From Halobacillus yeomjeoni (lineage in GTDB: Bacteria; Bacillota; Bacilli; Bacillales; Halobacillaceae), in the NCBI RefSeq assembly GCF_020171525.1, contig NZ_JAIVAI010000003.1, forward strand, positions 212,452 to 276,451: a stretch of DNA of 64,000 bases, written 5' to 3'. The notes beneath the pieces are model-generated. The model searched no databases and was not told the origin of the DNA. It saw only the letters and a list, made by a program, of their open reading frames with translations. Positions 1 to 9,045 of this stretch are shown here, one piece after another. Position numbers and translations under genes: made by a program. Numbering within the stretch: position 1 is the first letter of the stretch; each line of letters begins with the position of its first letter.

Positions 1-16
1 ATAGTTCTTCCTAAAT

Positions 17-1156
17 TTATCTATTAATTGGTAAATGAATCGTGACCTTTGTCCCTTCTCCTATACCTGATTCGATAGAAAGCTCACCTTCCAGCATTTC
101 TACCCTTTCTTTCATCCCTACGATTCCGAATGAGTTTTTCTTTGTTTTATTCGGATCGAATCCTTTCCCATCATCTTTGACCAAGATCGTTGCGGTCTCT
201 CCTCTCATCTCCATCTTCACATGGATGAATGTGGCTTCCGCATGTTTGACTGCGTTCTGTACAGCTTCTTGAATCAAACGGAAAAGAGCGACTTCATATT
301 TAGGTTCTAGTCTCCGTTCTTCTCCGAGGGACGTGTACTGGATTTCAATGTTGTTATAGTCTTCGATGGTGGCCAGGTATTTTTTCAAAGTAGGGATCAG
401 CCCTAAGTCATCTAAAGCCATCGGCCTCAGATCGTAAATGATACGCCGCACTTCATATAAAGCTGAGCGGACCATCTTTCGAACACTTTTCATTTCACTT
501 AATGCTTCATCAATACCGCGCTCGCGATATGTACGGTCTACGAGGTCTGAGCGTAGCATGACGTTCGCAAGCATCTGAGCCGGGCCGTCGTGGATTTCTC
601 TGGAAAGGCGTCGCCTTTCCTCCTCTTGTGCTTCAATGATCTGAAGACCGAATTTCTGTTTTTCTTTTGCATCTTCCAGCACGTTTGAGACTTGTTTGAA
701 ATCCTCTTTCAGGTAATTCAATACGACTGAAATCTTGCCACCCAATGCCTCCGCACGATCGATCGTTTCATCCAAATTCCTCAATCGGAACTCCAGATCA
801 TCACGGCGGGCACGAAGCTGTTTTTCTTTCTCTCGGTTCATTGATAAATCCATCTGCAGACTGTGGGTCTGCTCGTACACTTTACGGATTTCTTCTTCGG
901 AATATTTCTGGAATTGTTTGCTCACTTCAGATAAGCGCACTCGTGATAAGCGTACTTTTCTCTCAAGAAGATCGCCTTCATTGATCAAAGACAATACTTC
1001 TTCTTTTGTCTCTAATAATTCCTGATTCAGCTTTTCAAACTCATGGCGGGAATCCTCTCCAATTTCAAAGATCTCATCTTTACTATTGGATACCGTATCT
1101 ATCATTTCTTCTATGATATGATCAAGTGCGAAATCCCTAAATTTTTTATCACTCAT
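17..1156 (-). CDS. degS: Sensor histidine kinase DegS (degradative enzyme regulation)
   Basis: Cytoplasmic sensor kinase that phosphorylates DegU, which controls exoenzymes, motility and competence in bacilli. The product is 379 aa, close to the usual 385. The N-terminal half is the coiled-coil DegS sensor region. It is followed by the HisKA_3 dimerisation box SREIHDGPAQ with the phospho-accepting His, and a C-terminal HATPase with the G1 box DDGKGFD. I start at 1156 (MSDKKF) because GGAGGG lies 6 nt upstream; an in-frame ATG at 1180 lacks a good site. There is no membrane segment, as expected for DegS. The stop lies 16 nt from the window edge, so degU should follow off the left end. yvyE is divergent. 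Confidence 0.95.
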   Translation of the reverse strand: MSDKKFRDFALDHIIEEMIDTVSNSKDEIFEIGEDSRHEFEKLNQELLETKEEVLSLINEGDLLERKVRLSRVRLSEVSKQFQKYSEEEIRKVYEQTHSLQMDLSMNREKEKQLRARRDDLEFRLRNLDETIDRAEALGGKISVVLNYLKEDFKQVSNVLEDAKEKQKFGLQIIEAQEEERRRLSREIHDGPAQMLANVMLRSDLVDRTYRERGIDEALSEMKSVRKMVRSALYEVRRIIYDLRPMALDDLGLIPTLKKYLATIEDYNNIEIQYTSLGEERRLEPKYEVALFRLIQEAVQNAVKHAEATFIHVKMEMRGETATILVKDDGKGFDPNKTKKNSFGIVGMKERVEMLEGELSIESGIGEGTKVTIHLPINR

Positions 1157-1328
1157 CAAAGTCCCTCCATCAATATTCACAACACACTCATTCGTTTTAC
1201 CTAAGTATTTTTATGGGGGTGTTCGATTACGAAATCTAGTAAGTATTTCTATTTTCATACATAAGATTCCTTCATTTGCCGGATAGAACCCCGGGTTATA
1301 TAATGAAAAATTAGGAGGTTGGACAACG
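1157..1328. promoter_or_regulatory. Divergent promoter region between degS and yvyE
   Basis: This 172 bp AT-rich gap separates two divergent genes and must hold both promoters. I see no operator palindrome. TTAGGAGGTT, 10 nt before the yvyE start, is its ribosome-binding site. Confidence 0.4.
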
Positions 1329-1970
1329 ATGTTAGAAACTTATCATACAGTCAAAACTGAAGGATCCGAAGAGGTTATTATCCAAAAATCCCGATTCATC
1401 GGGTACGTGAGAAGATGTGAAACAGAAGAGGAAGCACAGGCTTTCATTCAGGAAATCAAAAAGAAGCATAGCGATGCGACCCACAACTGCTCTGCCTATA
1501 TGATCGGTGAGCATGATTTGATTCAGAAAGCGAATGATGACGGGGAGCCGAGCGGCACAGCAGGAGTTCCAATGCTTGAAGTCTTGAAAAAGAGGGGATT
1601 GAAAGATACTGCAGTCGTTGTGACCCGTTACTTCGGCGGAATCAAATTAGGCGCAGGCGGTTTAATCCGGGCATATGGTGGTACGACATCGACAGCGATC
1701 GATGCGACCGGCGTCGTCCGCAGGCAATTGATGAAACAAATGAAAGTGACTGTCGATTATCACCTGCTTGGAAAACTTGAAAATGAAGTCCGTAATTCGA
1801 AATATACGCTGGATACGATTAATTACCTGGAGAATGTGGAACTAATAATATATGTAGAAAGTGGTCAAGAAACAGAATTTGAAAGCTGGATTGTCGATTT
1901 AACAAGCAACCAAGCTCAAATCACTATTGGAGAATCATCGTATGTAGAATTTGATGTCACTCCAGAATAA
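1329..1970 (+). CDS. yvyE: YvyE/YigZ family (IMPACT, UPF0029) protein
   Basis: Protein of the YigZ/IMPACT family, related to the eukaryotic GCN2 inhibitor IMPACT; its precise bacterial role is not settled. The 213-aa product has the family pattern: a KSRFIGYVRR segment near residue 20, HNCSAYMIG near 56-64, DDGEPSGTAG near 75-84, then VTRYFGGIKLGAGGL near 100-114. The C-terminal half is the UPF0029 ferredoxin-like domain. A strong TTAGGAGGTT precedes the ATG. The LCP gene starts 17 nt downstream with no terminator between, so they are probably co-transcribed. The order degS-yvyE-LCP-tagO matches B. subtilis. Confidence 0.92.
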   Translation: MLETYHTVKTEGSEEVIIQKSRFIGYVRRCETEEEAQAFIQEIKKKHSDATHNCSAYMIGEHDLIQKANDDGEPSGTAGVPMLEVLKKRGLKDTAVVVTRYFGGIKLGAGGLIRAYGGTTSTAIDATGVVRRQLMKQMKVTVDYHLLGKLENEVRNSKYTLDTINYLENVELIIYVESGQETEFESWIVDLTSNQAQITIGESSYVEFDVTPE

Positions 1971-1987
1971 AGGGGTAATCGAACATC

Positions 1988-2998
1988 ATGAGTCGCAAAA
2001 AAGTGAAGTATGTCATTTGGGCTCTCGCTTTCATTCTCCTGTCGGGAGTGGGAGCCGCTGCCGGGTATGCTGCGTATATTACGGATAAAGTGAAGCAGAC
2101 AGCCACCGACTCCCACCAGGCTCTGGACCGGGGTAAAAAATCGGACAAGCGCGTGAAAGTCGTAAACCCTGCTAAAGATCACACATCCGTTCTGTTTGTA
2201 GGTATTGATGACAGTGAGCAGCGCACTTCAGAACATGCAAGGTCTGATGCACTCGTCTTAGCGACGTTCAATGACGATGAAAAATCCATCAAAATGGTCA
2301 GTATCCCCCGTGACTCCTACACCTACATTCCTGAAGTCGGCTACAAGGATAAAATCACCCACGCCCATGCTTTCGGAGGTATCGATGCGACTGTGGAAAC
2401 GGTCGAGCGCATGTTTAATGTCCCTGTCGATTATTATGTGAGGCTCAATTTCAACTCATTTGTAGAAGTCGTCAATTCCATAGGTGGGATTACGTATAAT
2501 GTTCCTTTTGATATCAAAGAACAAAATAGTAAAGACCAATCAGGAGCTATTGAACTGAAAAAAGGATACCAGCATTTGAATGGTGAAGAAGCCTTAGCGC
2601 TTGCACGGACGAGAAAGTATGACAGTGACCTGGCCCGTGGCCAGCGTCAAATGGACTTGATACAGGAAATCATCCGCCAGGCAATGTCAGAAAATGCGAT
2701 TGGTAATTTCAGCGGGATTATCGACTCCATCAATAACAACCTCAAAACAAATTTATCCTTCGATGAAATGATCAGTTATAAAGATTACTTCCTTACCAAA
2801 GAAGGGTTATCTTTTAACAAAATGCAGATTAAAGGTGAAGGAATGAGGAAAAATGGCGTTTGGTATTACAACGTACAGGAAGACAGCCTTTTGACTGCAC
2901 AACAACAATTAAGGACCCATCTGGATATAGAATCCCCAGAAAATCAAGGAAATATGAATTCATTTGCAGAAGATGACGAACAAGATTCCTCTATGTAA
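1988..2998 (+). CDS. tagV: LCP (LytR-CpsA-Psr) family wall-polymer ligase, TagV-like
   Basis: Membrane-anchored enzyme expected to transfer undecaprenyl-linked teichoic acid to peptidoglycan on the outer face of the membrane. The 336-aa product starts with a short basic tail and one membrane anchor (residues about 9-30), then the LCP domain. Visible signatures are RSDALVLATF, VSIPRDSYTYIP with the conserved Arg, DKITHAHAFGG, and the late ALALARTRKYDSDLARGQRQ segment. The symbol rests on position: it lies between yvyE and tagO exactly as TagV (YvhJ) does in B. subtilis. An AAGGGG sits about 10 nt upstream of the ATG. Two further LCP genes lie at 9.0 and 45.7 kb. Confidence 0.88.
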   Translation: MSRKKVKYVIWALAFILLSGVGAAAGYAAYITDKVKQTATDSHQALDRGKKSDKRVKVVNPAKDHTSVLFVGIDDSEQRTSEHARSDALVLATFNDDEKSIKMVSIPRDSYTYIPEVGYKDKITHAHAFGGIDATVETVERMFNVPVDYYVRLNFNSFVEVVNSIGGITYNVPFDIKEQNSKDQSGAIELKKGYQHLNGEEALALARTRKYDSDLARGQRQMDLIQEIIRQAMSENAIGNFSGIIDSINNNLKTNLSFDEMISYKDYFLTKEGLSFNKMQIKGEGMRKNGVWYYNVQEDSLLTAQQQLRTHLDIESPENQGNMNSFAEDDEQDSSM

Positions 2999-3002
2999 TA
3001 CA

Positions 3003-3036
3003 AAGGCGTTCCTCAACATTCAGGAACACCTTTTCA
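3003..3036 (+). terminator. Rho-independent terminator after tagV
   Basis: Inverted repeat AGGCGTTCCT / AGGAACACCT with a short loop, followed by TTTTCAAATTT, just downstream of the LCP stop codon. Confidence 0.7.
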
Positions 3037-3079
3037 AATTTCCTTAATTTACGACGAAATATTTCCCGGGGAATGACAA

Positions 3080-3107
3080 AAGCTGTCTCAAAAGAGACAG
3101 CTTTTTT
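3080..3107 (-). terminator. Terminator after tagO
   Basis: Perfect stem AAGCTGTCTC / GAGACAGCTT with an AAAA loop. It lies directly beyond the tagO stop and could also stop leftover transcription from tagV, since T-rich tails occur on both strands. Confidence 0.75.
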
Positions 3108-4149
3108 ATCGCTTACGATAATCCCTGATAAAGTTGAGAATCGGCTTATAATCCTTACCGATCAAACCTGTCATTTCGACAATCAGTTCAATCATCAGGA
3201 ACAGCATTCCAATGACCAGCAGGGACCCATACATGGTTGCTTGTGAGAAAATCACAGCTGCTAGACTGAATAAGGCACTAACAGCATATATCATCAATAC
3301 AGTTTCCGGATGACTGTAACCTAAATTGATCAAACAATGGTGTAAATGGGACTTGTCCGGTGCTGATAACGGTTTACGTTGTATTACACGGCGAACGATG
3401 GCAAATAGTGTATCTGAAATCGGAACACCTAGTATAATAACTGGAATGATGAAAGAAAATAAAGTTACATTTTTAAAGCCCAGCAGGGACAGGACACTGA
3501 TCATGAAACCTAAAAATAATGCGCCGGTATCCCCCATGAATATTTTGGCTGGGTAAAAGTTGTAGATAAGAAAACCTAAGGTACTTCCTAACATCATTAA
3601 CCCTGCGAAAACTACGAATACGTTCCCCATGGTGATCGCCATTCCTGAAATCGTAAGAAGAGCTATTGATGAAACTCCGGCAGCAAGTCCATCGAGACCA
3701 TCAATCAGATTGATGGCATTGGTTATCCCGACAATCCAAAGGATCGTGATCGGAATACTGAGGTAACCGAATTCCAGCTGCCCGCCGAATGGAAGGTTGA
3801 TGTACCCCACTTGGACACCACCAAGAACGACGACAACAGCAGCGAGGAGTTGTCCACCTAACTTCACTTTAGCGGAGAGCTCTCTCATATCATCTAAGAC
3901 ACCCGTGATGATGATGATTGTCGCTCCTATGAATACAGGCCATGTATAATTGCTTTCCGGGAAGAAAAACAGCAGGCCCGCCGCAAAACTTAAGAATATC
4001 GCCAAGCCTCCTAAACGGGGCATTACGATCTTGTGCACTTTACGATGGTTGGGCTGATCGGTCGCACCGATTTTAATTGCGATTTTTTTAACAAGCGGTG
4101 TGATTAAAATGGAAGCAATAAAGCAGAATAACAAGGCCTTATACTCCAT
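3106..4149 (-). CDS. tagO: UDP-GlcNAc:undecaprenyl-phosphate GlcNAc-1-phosphate transferase TagO
   Basis: Integral membrane enzyme of the MraY/WecA family that starts wall teichoic acid synthesis by moving GlcNAc-1-phosphate from UDP-GlcNAc to undecaprenyl phosphate. The 347-aa product has about 10-11 membrane spans. Family motifs are visible in order: DQPNHRKVHK and PRLGG near residues 32-47, the catalytic DDMRE near 86, NAINLIDGLDGLAAG near 143-157, FMGDTGALFLGF near 203-214, and the HLHH histidine box near 267. AGGAGGGT lies a few nt before the ATG. It is convergent with the LCP ligase that probably uses the same polymer. Confidence 0.95.
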   Translation of the reverse strand: MEYKALLFCFIASILITPLVKKIAIKIGATDQPNHRKVHKIVMPRLGGLAIFLSFAAGLLFFFPESNYTWPVFIGATIIIITGVLDDMRELSAKVKLGGQLLAAVVVVLGGVQVGYINLPFGGQLEFGYLSIPITILWIVGITNAINLIDGLDGLAAGVSSIALLTISGMAITMGNVFVVFAGLMMLGSTLGFLIYNFYPAKIFMGDTGALFLGFMISVLSLLGFKNVTLFSFIIPVIILGVPISDTLFAIVRRVIQRKPLSAPDKSHLHHCLINLGYSHPETVLMIYAVSALFSLAAVIFSQATMYGSLLVIGMLFLMIELIVEMTGLIGKDYKPILNFIRDYRKR

Positions 4150-4663
4150 AAAGACCCTCCTCAGGTTTATTATGTCCTCTCCGACACGTTGTAAGCTGAT
4201 ATATTTTTTCCATCATGCATTGCATAGATGTTGGTTATTGTCGAACACTAAATCTTAGAAGATTATAGCACAAGAACGGGCAATCGAATATATATTTTTT
4301 TCTTCATTACCCGTTAGCCGAATTTGCGAGTAAATAAACTTCAAACGAATAGAAAAAAGTAAATTTATTCCATATATAAACCTTCTATATTCTAGACGAT
4401 TCAAACTGGTTAAAGTTTCACTACTCAGCATTATTTTTTTGGTGGCATGAAAATCTCTATACTTCTTCGCTACCCTTGTAACACTTTGAGGGGGTCATCA
4501 AAAAAATGACGATTTTTAAAGAAAATCATCATTTTATGTTTGAACGTTAATCAAGTAGTCAATATAACCCTAATGGAGTTATATACAAAAGAACATTTGC
4601 ATACAGCCGGAAGTATACGTAAAATCGGTGCGTATGGTTAACAAATAGGAGGATTAACGTCAC
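4150..4663. promoter_or_regulatory. Gene-free 514 bp between tagO and the APC permease
   Basis: AT-rich region that must contain the divergent promoters of tagO and the permease. I see no riboswitch or tRNA. The only clear structure is a 10-bp stem at 4507-4516 / 4522-4531, listed separately. AGGAGG at about 4649 is the permease ribosome site. Confidence 0.4.
4507..4531 (-). terminator. Isolated hairpin with a T-run on the minus strand
   Basis: TGACGATTTT pairs with AAAATCATCA (one G-U) across a 5-nt loop. On the minus strand it is followed by seven T, as in an intrinsic terminator, but no gene upstream on that strand would need it. It could end a short antisense transcript from the permease leader. 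Confidence 0.35.
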
Positions 4664-6124
4664 ATGGAAAAAAGAGAACGAAAAAAACTTGAAAGATCTT
4701 TGAAGCCTCACTGGGTCTGGGCCATTGCCTTTGGATCTGCGATTGGCTGGGGAGCCTTCGTCCTTCCGACGGACTGGATCAGCCAGGCAGGACCTCTCGG
4801 AGTTGTCATTGGTATCTTGTTAGGCGCAGCCCTTATGATGGTGATCGGAGTAAGTTATGGCTTCCTTATTGAAAAATTCCCCGTCACAGGGGGAGAATTC
4901 GCATACGCTTATATCGGATTCGGACGGAGTTTCGCATTTATTGCCGGATGGTTTTTGACGCTCGGATATATATGTATCGTCGCTTTGAACGCATCTGCTT
5001 TGGCACTTTTAGCTAAATTTCTATTCCCGGAGCTTGTCCGGACAGGTAATCTATACACTGTCGCAGGATATGAAGTTTCCATTATTCAAATCGCGATTGC
5101 AAGTATTGCACTTATCTTATTTGCCTTTTTAAACATTCGCGGAGCAAGCTTTTCCGGTCGGACGCAGTTTGTATTCAGCTTAATCTTAATTGCAGGCATT
5201 ACACTTTTAGCCTTGGGTGCGATCTTTACAGAAGGACCGAGTGTCCAAAATATCACGCCGGCCTTCAAACCTGACCAGGCTGCCATCGCATCCATCCTAT
5301 CGATTCTGGCGCTCGCACCTTTCGCCTACGTCGGTTTCGATAATATCCCGCAGGCGGCTGAAGAATTCAAATTCGAACCTAAAAAAGCGTTCGGTCTGAT
5401 CATCTGGTCACTTTTAGCTGCCGGCCTTGCCTACAGCGCAATGATTTTAATCACGGCAAGTACGATGCCTTGGCAGCAGCTGCTCGCTGATATTGAAGCC
5501 AGTAATTCTGTCTGGGGTACAGGAGACGCCATTGAAAGCTATATGGGAAGAATCGGTGTATTTGTCATCGGCATCGCTGTTACTATGGGAATCTTTACTG
5601 GACTGAACGGTTTCTACATCTCAGCCAGCCGTTTGACATTTGCTATGGGCCGTGCCCGGATTTTACCGAACATGTTCAGAAAGCTTCATTCCAAATATCA
5701 CACGCCTTATGTAGGAATACTATTTACGATGGTGGTCTGTCTGATCGCCCCTTGGTTCGGAAGACAGGCGCTGCTCTGGGTAGTGGATATGTCGGCCACC
5801 GGTGTAGCCATCGCTTATTTCTTCTGTACAGCGACGGCCTATAAATTCTTCCGCTGGTCCCCAAGCCAGGCTTCCAAAAGTAAGGAAGATGTCGTGGCTC
5901 CAGGTAAGAAACTCTTATCATTGATCGGGGTCATCAGCGCACTAGGGTTCCTTGTACTGCTGTTATTCCCAGGTTCACCGGCCTCTTTAGGAAAAGAATC
6001 GTATATGGCACTTGGAATATGGATCTTGATAGGAATCATTTTCTACGCTTTCAACGCCAAGCGCTACAACAGCATCGATAAAAAAGAAATGAACTATCTC
6101 ATCCTAGAACGAGAAGAAATATAA
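4664..6124 (+). CDS. APC superfamily amino-acid permease
   Basis: Cytoplasmic-membrane amino-acid/cation symporter or exchanger; the substrate cannot be read from sequence. The 486-aa product has about 12 membrane spans. The first span has the APC pattern GSAIGWGAFVLP (residues about 23-34), which matches the substrate-binding unwound helix of this fold, and FAYVGFDNIPQAAEEF near 221-236 is another family signature. AGGAGG lies 9 nt before the ATG. It is a single-gene unit with its own long leader and a strong terminator, convergent with the nuclease gene. Confidence 0.88.
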   Translation: MEKRERKKLERSLKPHWVWAIAFGSAIGWGAFVLPTDWISQAGPLGVVIGILLGAALMMVIGVSYGFLIEKFPVTGGEFAYAYIGFGRSFAFIAGWFLTLGYICIVALNASALALLAKFLFPELVRTGNLYTVAGYEVSIIQIAIASIALILFAFLNIRGASFSGRTQFVFSLILIAGITLLALGAIFTEGPSVQNITPAFKPDQAAIASILSILALAPFAYVGFDNIPQAAEEFKFEPKKAFGLIIWSLLAAGLAYSAMILITASTMPWQQLLADIEASNSVWGTGDAIESYMGRIGVFVIGIAVTMGIFTGLNGFYISASRLTFAMGRARILPNMFRKLHSKYHTPYVGILFTMVVCLIAPWFGRQALLWVVDMSATGVAIAYFFCTATAYKFFRWSPSQASKSKEDVVAPGKKLLSLIGVISALGFLVLLLFPGSPASLGKESYMALGIWILIGIIFYAFNAKRYNSIDKKEMNYLILEREEI

Positions 6125-6128
6125 AGAG

Positions 6129-6160
6129 AAAACTCCCCGTGCAGCACGGGGAGTTTTTTT
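6129..6160. terminator. Strong bidirectional terminator between permease and nuclease genes
   Basis: Stem ACTCCCCGTGC / GCACGGGGAGT with a minimal loop, followed by seven T on the plus strand; A-rich sequence on the left gives a T-run on the minus strand. Confidence 0.9.
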
Positions 6161-6161
6161 A

Positions 6162-8807
6162 TCATTCAAATTCCACTTCACCGAAATATTGATTCCAAAA
6201 ATCATCAAACCAGCTGAACCACTTTTCATCATCCTTGGCTTTATTTTTCTTGATTTTGATTTGAGCAAGGACTGGATCGTGGTCACTTGCCCGGCCGGAT
6301 TCCTTAGAAAAATCCGAGTTGATGTTTACGGTTTCGATTTTGGTGTCTTTTTTCAAATTGTGACTGACTAATATGTGATCCAGCACTTGTGAATTGCCTT
6401 GATAAATATACGTATACCGTTCTTCATGAGGAACTTCTTCCATCATGTTCTTCAGCACATTGCCTTCAAGGGTATCAATAGGGGAAGAGAATTCAAAGTC
6501 ATTCAGGTCCCCTAGAACCACAACTTTCGCATCTTTCATTTTTTCATCCACTTTATTCACGAACTTGTTGACGACAATCGCTTGCTGAAGGCGCTGCTTT
6601 TCAGAGTTCAATTCTACCGGGTGAGAAGATCCGAATAAAGCGTCGTCTCCACCCTTGGAATTGAAATGATTGGCAACGACAACAATTTTTTCACCATTGA
6701 ATACAAATTCAGCTGCCAGCGGTTTTCTGGAGTCGTAAAAAGCTCCGTTTGTCGGATCAATTCTTCCAGGGTTTAGAGTTAAGCCATCCTCTTTCACATC
6801 TACTGCTGTAGTCGCGTCCCCATCAGGCTTCTCCGGCATAGAAACTCGATCGGGATTGTAAAGGAATCCGACACGAATGTTTCCACCGGGCTGCCCGCCA
6901 TCCTCTTTGTCTTCAGGGGCGATATCAGTAAATTCATAGGAAGGTCCACCAGCTTCTTTAATCGCATCAATCAACTTTTGATAACTCTCACTTGCATCCA
7001 CCGTTCCATCATCTCCAGGACCATTATTGTCCTGCATTTCAATCAGTCCGATGATATCGGGAGTATTCAATCGATCGACAATGGAAGAAGCGATTTTCTT
7101 CACTTTTTCAGGTTTGGTTTCGGCTGAGAAATTTTCAACATTATAACTGGCTACAGTCAGTTTGATTTTATTGTTTTTCAATTTCGCTTCCTGCCGCTCT
7201 GTTCCTCCATCTTTTATAGAAGGGAAATCACCGGTCGGACGAATTTTGAAATTACTATAATCGTAACTGACTATCCCTGTGATACTTTCTTCAAAATAAT
7301 CACCGGTCTTCGCCTGGACCCCTAAGCCTTTAACATCCACTAAAATACGTTCCGGATTAAGATCTTCTTCAGAAATCAATAACCCTTCCGCTCTGGTAAA
7401 CAGTTGATCTTCACTTGCTTCGACAAACACAGGGAGCTCATCATATTTGACCGGGCCGCTCACTTTCGGCTCAGGAAGCTCGACTAACATCCCCTCCAGG
7501 CTTTCATAGAAATCCAATCCGTCTTTTTTTGGATCGAATGAATCCATTCCATCGTTTTCTATCACTTCTGTCGGTTGTTCACGGTCTTCTCCAATGACTA
7601 CAGGGGCAGGGAGATCATGGCTGGATGACAATACATTGACGTCATACGCTGATATTTCAGTCGTCAGCAAATCATCAGCATCGTTAAAACCATCTTCACG
7701 CCATTCTTTGACTTTTCCTGTGATTTCTAAATGATCGCCTACTTTTAAAGAATGCGACTTGTTATATACAAGAATCCCTTCTGATGTGGCGATATCATCA
7801 TCGGGGTTCAGGCTTTGCATGTAAAAAGTGTTTTTTCCATCGACTTTTGTCACCACACCTTCGACTCCTTCAACGACACTCCCTGCATAAGGAGAGATAT
7901 GTCCTGCCCCCTGGATGTCATGGATCTCCAGTTCATCCAAAGGCTCTAAAGCCGTGTAAGCAAAGGTAGAGACTTCACTTAGCTCCCCGTTTTCACGGAC
8001 AGCTACTGCTTTAATTTTAACGTCTTCCTGGATTTCTATTGGACCTGTGTATTTCTGACTGTCTGCATTCGGAGTCGAGCCATCTACCGTGTAATGAATG
8101 CTTGCTCCAGGTTCCGCTGTGTTCAGGGCTACTTCTTCTCCTGTAACCACTCCACCGGAATCAGGGGTCGCTGTCACAGAAAATATCTTTTCAACGATAT
8201 CGGAGGAGCTGCGGGGCAGCAGCTTGTAATCTCCGTAACTGTAACTGACTACTCCTTGAATCTGTTCATAAGTCTTCCCGACTTCAAGACTTTTTTCGAC
8301 TTGAGGCTGAATTATGAATGTTCCTTCTTTATCTTCAGCTGTGTAGTTCCCATATTGATCGACCTGTGTAATTTCCACCGGTCCTACCTGAACAAGCTCC
8401 GCCTCCACTTCTTCTCCAAAATCAGAAGAAGTGATTTTCTTAACTTCGGGTTCTCCTGCTTTTTCTAGAACCTTCACTTGGGAAGAGTCAGACTGGATTT
8501 GCTCTAAACCATAATGTACATAGAATTCTCCACTCGCTTGAACTCGATCACCAACCTCAATATTCAATCCCTCTGCTCTCACGACAATACCCGCAGTATC
8601 ATCTTGTATGTAGAGGTTGGTTTCCCCTCCTACATCAAATGAGGCTGTTGCAACACCTTTGGCAGCTACCTGAGCTCCACCTTTGCTTTTTCTCACATCC
8701 GCTATAGATTGTACTTCTTCCGCCGCGCTCATTTTGGACACAGGGGTTATGAATGTACAGACCAAAAACAAAATAAAAAGACTATAAAAAAACGATTTTC
8801 GAAACAT
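6162..8807 (-). CDS. Secreted multidomain nuclease (OB-fold, chitobiase-like and EEP phosphatase/nuclease domains)
   Basis: Predicted extracellular DNase/nuclease. The 881-aa product has a signal peptide (cleavage near SAAEE, residue about 29). Two OB-fold-like stretches follow (about 35-210 and 290-540), separated by a beta-sandwich chitobiase-type domain with the signature HYTVDGSTP (about 215-285). The C-terminal endonuclease/exonuclease/phosphatase domain (about 560-860) shows SYNVENF, LIEMQDN, NHFNSKGG, LGDLNDF, LDHILVS and SDHDPV, so its catalytic residues look intact. The very acidic composition fits a protein exposed to high salt. There is no LPXTG or other anchor, so it is probably released. 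AAGGAGG precedes the ATG. Confidence 0.88.
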   Translation of the reverse strand: MFRKSFFYSLFILFLVCTFITPVSKMSAAEEVQSIADVRKSKGGAQVAAKGVATASFDVGGETNLYIQDDTAGIVVRAEGLNIEVGDRVQASGEFYVHYGLEQIQSDSSQVKVLEKAGEPEVKKITSSDFGEEVEAELVQVGPVEITQVDQYGNYTAEDKEGTFIIQPQVEKSLEVGKTYEQIQGVVSYSYGDYKLLPRSSSDIVEKIFSVTATPDSGGVVTGEEVALNTAEPGASIHYTVDGSTPNADSQKYTGPIEIQEDVKIKAVAVRENGELSEVSTFAYTALEPLDELEIHDIQGAGHISPYAGSVVEGVEGVVTKVDGKNTFYMQSLNPDDDIATSEGILVYNKSHSLKVGDHLEITGKVKEWREDGFNDADDLLTTEISAYDVNVLSSSHDLPAPVVIGEDREQPTEVIENDGMDSFDPKKDGLDFYESLEGMLVELPEPKVSGPVKYDELPVFVEASEDQLFTRAEGLLISEEDLNPERILVDVKGLGVQAKTGDYFEESITGIVSYDYSNFKIRPTGDFPSIKDGGTERQEAKLKNNKIKLTVASYNVENFSAETKPEKVKKIASSIVDRLNTPDIIGLIEMQDNNGPGDDGTVDASESYQKLIDAIKEAGGPSYEFTDIAPEDKEDGGQPGGNIRVGFLYNPDRVSMPEKPDGDATTAVDVKEDGLTLNPGRIDPTNGAFYDSRKPLAAEFVFNGEKIVVVANHFNSKGGDDALFGSSHPVELNSEKQRLQQAIVVNKFVNKVDEKMKDAKVVVLGDLNDFEFSSPIDTLEGNVLKNMMEEVPHEERYTYIYQGNSQVLDHILVSHNLKKDTKIETVNINSDFSKESGRASDHDPVLAQIKIKKNKAKDDEKWFSWFDDFWNQYFGEVEFE

Positions 8808-9045
8808 ACGGTTCCTCCTTCAACATTTTCCTACATGGATTTCATTCCCACTATAAAGAACAAAAAATCCAATTAGTATGATTTTCTTGTTAAAAACGAT
8901 AATTCATTCCAATTATCCGATACCAAATACCTATATATGACAAGCGGTTTACACTTTTTCCTTCCATAGAAATATGTCCTTCGGGTGTTTTCATATATGA
9001 TAGAATAAGAAGTTGAGAGATTGGTTAGTATGTGAGGTGAACACC

